This document shows, one piece after another, positions 5,526 through 6,361 of a stretch of 6,361 nt of DNA. The position numbers were made by a program, and so were the translations under genes. Origin of the DNA: an uncultured Mediterranea sp. (GTDB taxonomy: Bacteria; Bacteroidota; Bacteroidia; Bacteroidales; Bacteroidaceae). The notes beneath the pieces were generated by a model that was not told the DNA's origin, made no database searches, and saw nothing but the letters and a program-made list of their open reading frames with translations. How positions within the stretch are numbered: the stretch's first letter is position 1; every line of letters starts with the position of its first letter. Location: positions 1 through 6,361 of the forward strand of contig CAMGAL010000132.1 in assembly GCA_946007445.1 (NCBI GenBank), read 5' to 3'.

Positions 5526-6361
5526 CGGTTTCTTTGATTAGTAGGGAAGAGTCTCCATAGCTCAGGAAGCGGAAGTCGTGGCTCAAGGCATAGTCGTACA
5601 CCTGATGCCAGCGGTCGCCGATGAAGGCGCTCACCAGGAGTAGCAGTGTGCTCTGAGGCTGGTGGAAGTTGGTCACCATGGCCTGCACGATGCGGTAGCG
5701 GTAGCCGGGGGCAATGATGATCTGCGTGCTGCCGGTATAGACCTCCATGCCGTGTCGGTCCAGGTAGTCCACGATGGCTTGCAGGGCTGTGACCACGGGT
5801 GTGGCCTGCTGTTCGGGTGTCAGTTCGTAAGGTTGCCATTGGCGCACGTGCAGCTCCTCTTCGGTTGCGTCAGGATGGTCTGTCAGCGTCAAGCCGATGT
5901 AGTAGAGGCTCTCCAGGGTGCGCACCGAGGTGGTGCCCACGGCGATGGCCTGCCCTTGGTGGGCGAGGAGCTGCAGCAGGGTCTGCCGCGACACGGAGAT
6001 GTATTCGGTGTGCATCTCGTGCCCCTCTATCTCTTCGCTCTTCACGGGCTTGAAGGTGCCTGCCCCTACGTGAAGGGTCAGTTCGGCCCGCTCGATGCCG
6101 TGTGCCTCGAGGTCGGCCAACACGCGGTCGGTGAAGTGCAACCCTGCCGTGGGAGCGGCTACCGAGCCTTTGATCTTCGAGTAGACCGTCTGGTAGCTCA
6201 CCTTGTCGCTCTCCTGGGTGGGGCGGTTCAGGTAAGGGGGGATGGGCAGTTCGCCAAACTCCTCCAGAATGTCGGCAAAGGTGATGTCATCGTGGTTCCA
6301 GCGGAAATCTATCCAGTGGCTGGTGCCCCGGCTCTCTCCGCGAGTGGCTGTGAGGGTCACG
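5521..6361 (-). CDS. queA: S-adenosylmethionine:tRNA ribosyltransferase-isomerase (QueA family), N-terminus cut off by window edge
   Basis: QueA moves and rearranges the ribosyl group of S-adenosylmethionine onto 7-aminomethyl-7-deazaguanine in tRNA, giving epoxyqueuosine at the wobble base of GUN anticodons. The 280 or so visible residues carry the hallmarks: LPIPPYLNRP (38-47), YQTVYSKIKGSVAAPTAGLHF (56-76), LHVGAGTFKPV (96-106), MHTEY (116-120), AVGTTSVRTLES (140-151), TQIIIAPGYRY (212-222), TNFHQPQSTLLLLVSAF (230-246) and RFLSYGDSSLLI (264-275). By comparison with E. coli QueA about 115-120 N-terminal residues lie beyond the edge; the apparent first Met is an internal GTG. Between TLES and TQII there are 60 residues against about 16 in E. 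coli, an insertion of some 44. I recall that Bacteroides genomes carry two QueA-family genes and that this type is the longer one, so queuosine synthesis itself might belong to the other. The gene ends in an ATGA overlap with the Nudix gene. Confidence 0.88.
   Translation of the reverse strand, partial: VTLTATRGESRGTSHWIDFRWNHDDITFADILEEFGELPIPPYLNRPTQESDKVSYQTVYSKIKGSVAAPTAGLHFTDRVLADLEAHGIERAELTLHVGAGTFKPVKSEEIEGHEMHTEYISVSRQTLLQLLAHQGQAIAVGTTSVRTLESLYYIGLTLTDHPDATEEELHVRQWQPYELTPEQQATPVVTALQAIVDYLDRHGMEVYTGSTQIIIAPGYRYRIVQAMVTNFHQPQSTLLLLVSAFIGDRWHQVYDYALSHDFRFLSYGDSSLLIKETE

Noticed and set aside
4946..5560. Plus-strand open frame of 204 codons opposite the Nudix gene
   Set aside because: It is antisense to the Nudix box and has no family likeness or promoter.
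5525..5839. In-frame upstream extension of the Nudix frame
   Set aside because: It would lie over the queA-like gene, is rich in Arg/His/Pro like a shadow frame, and the ATGA-coupled start gives a normal Nudix N-terminus.
1..6361. A novel defence, mobile or biosynthetic system
   Set aside because: Every sizeable gene falls in a housekeeping or known Bacteroidetes family. There are no repeat arrays, inverted-repeat ends, nuclease, toxin or phage genes.

Overview
The window looks like an ordinary chromosomal stretch from a Bacteroides-type member of the Bacteroidales. Three things point there. The non-coding gaps carry the Bacteroides promoter form (TTTG, 19-21 bases, TAnnTTTG), with a perfect copy in front of the tRNA gene. 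Start codons lack strong Shine-Dalgarno sequences. The proteins are Bacteroidetes types: an SRPBCC/START-like protein ending in RRTCGF, a LptF/LptG permease of about 634 residues, and a DUF4738-like lipoprotein. Coding regions are fairly GC-rich (three hand-counted 60-base lines gave about 47, 58 and 72% GC) while the gaps are AT-rich, so the genus is left open.

Layout from left to right: (1) positions 1-475, minus strand, the N-terminal 158 residues of a PLP-dependent aspartate aminotransferase; (2) 518-1732, minus, a complete bifunctional RibBA of riboflavin synthesis; (3) 1720-3624, minus, a LptF/LptG-type lipopolysaccharide export permease whose end overlaps ribBA by 13 bases; (4) 3670-4056, minus, a small START-like protein; (5) a 140-base AT-rich gap with divergent promoters; (6) 4197-4270, plus, a tRNA with CAT anticodon and its own terminator; (7) 4325-4891, minus, a lipoprotein; (8) 4976-5524, minus, a Nudix hydrolase; (9) 5521-6361, minus, the C-terminal part of a QueA-family enzyme, overlapping the Nudix gene by ATGA.

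Transcription can be read as four units: queA-like + nudix; the lipoprotein alone; the START-like gene; and lptFG-ribBA-aspartate aminotransferase. At two of the same-strand junctions (3651-3710 and 4915-4966) a hairpin with a T-tract overlaps a candidate Bacteroides-type promoter for the next gene, so one unit seems to end where the next begins. The tRNA is the only plus-strand gene and is transcribed toward the lipoprotein gene.

The functions are housekeeping: amino-acid metabolism, flavin synthesis, outer-membrane lipid transport, tRNA supply and queuosine modification. I found no mobile element, CRISPR array, toxin-antitoxin or defence module, and I do not think the window holds an undescribed system. 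The points most worth a second look are the compact junctions, the long C-terminal extension of the permease, the roughly 44-residue insertion in the QueA-family protein, and a 14-base repeat at two start sites.
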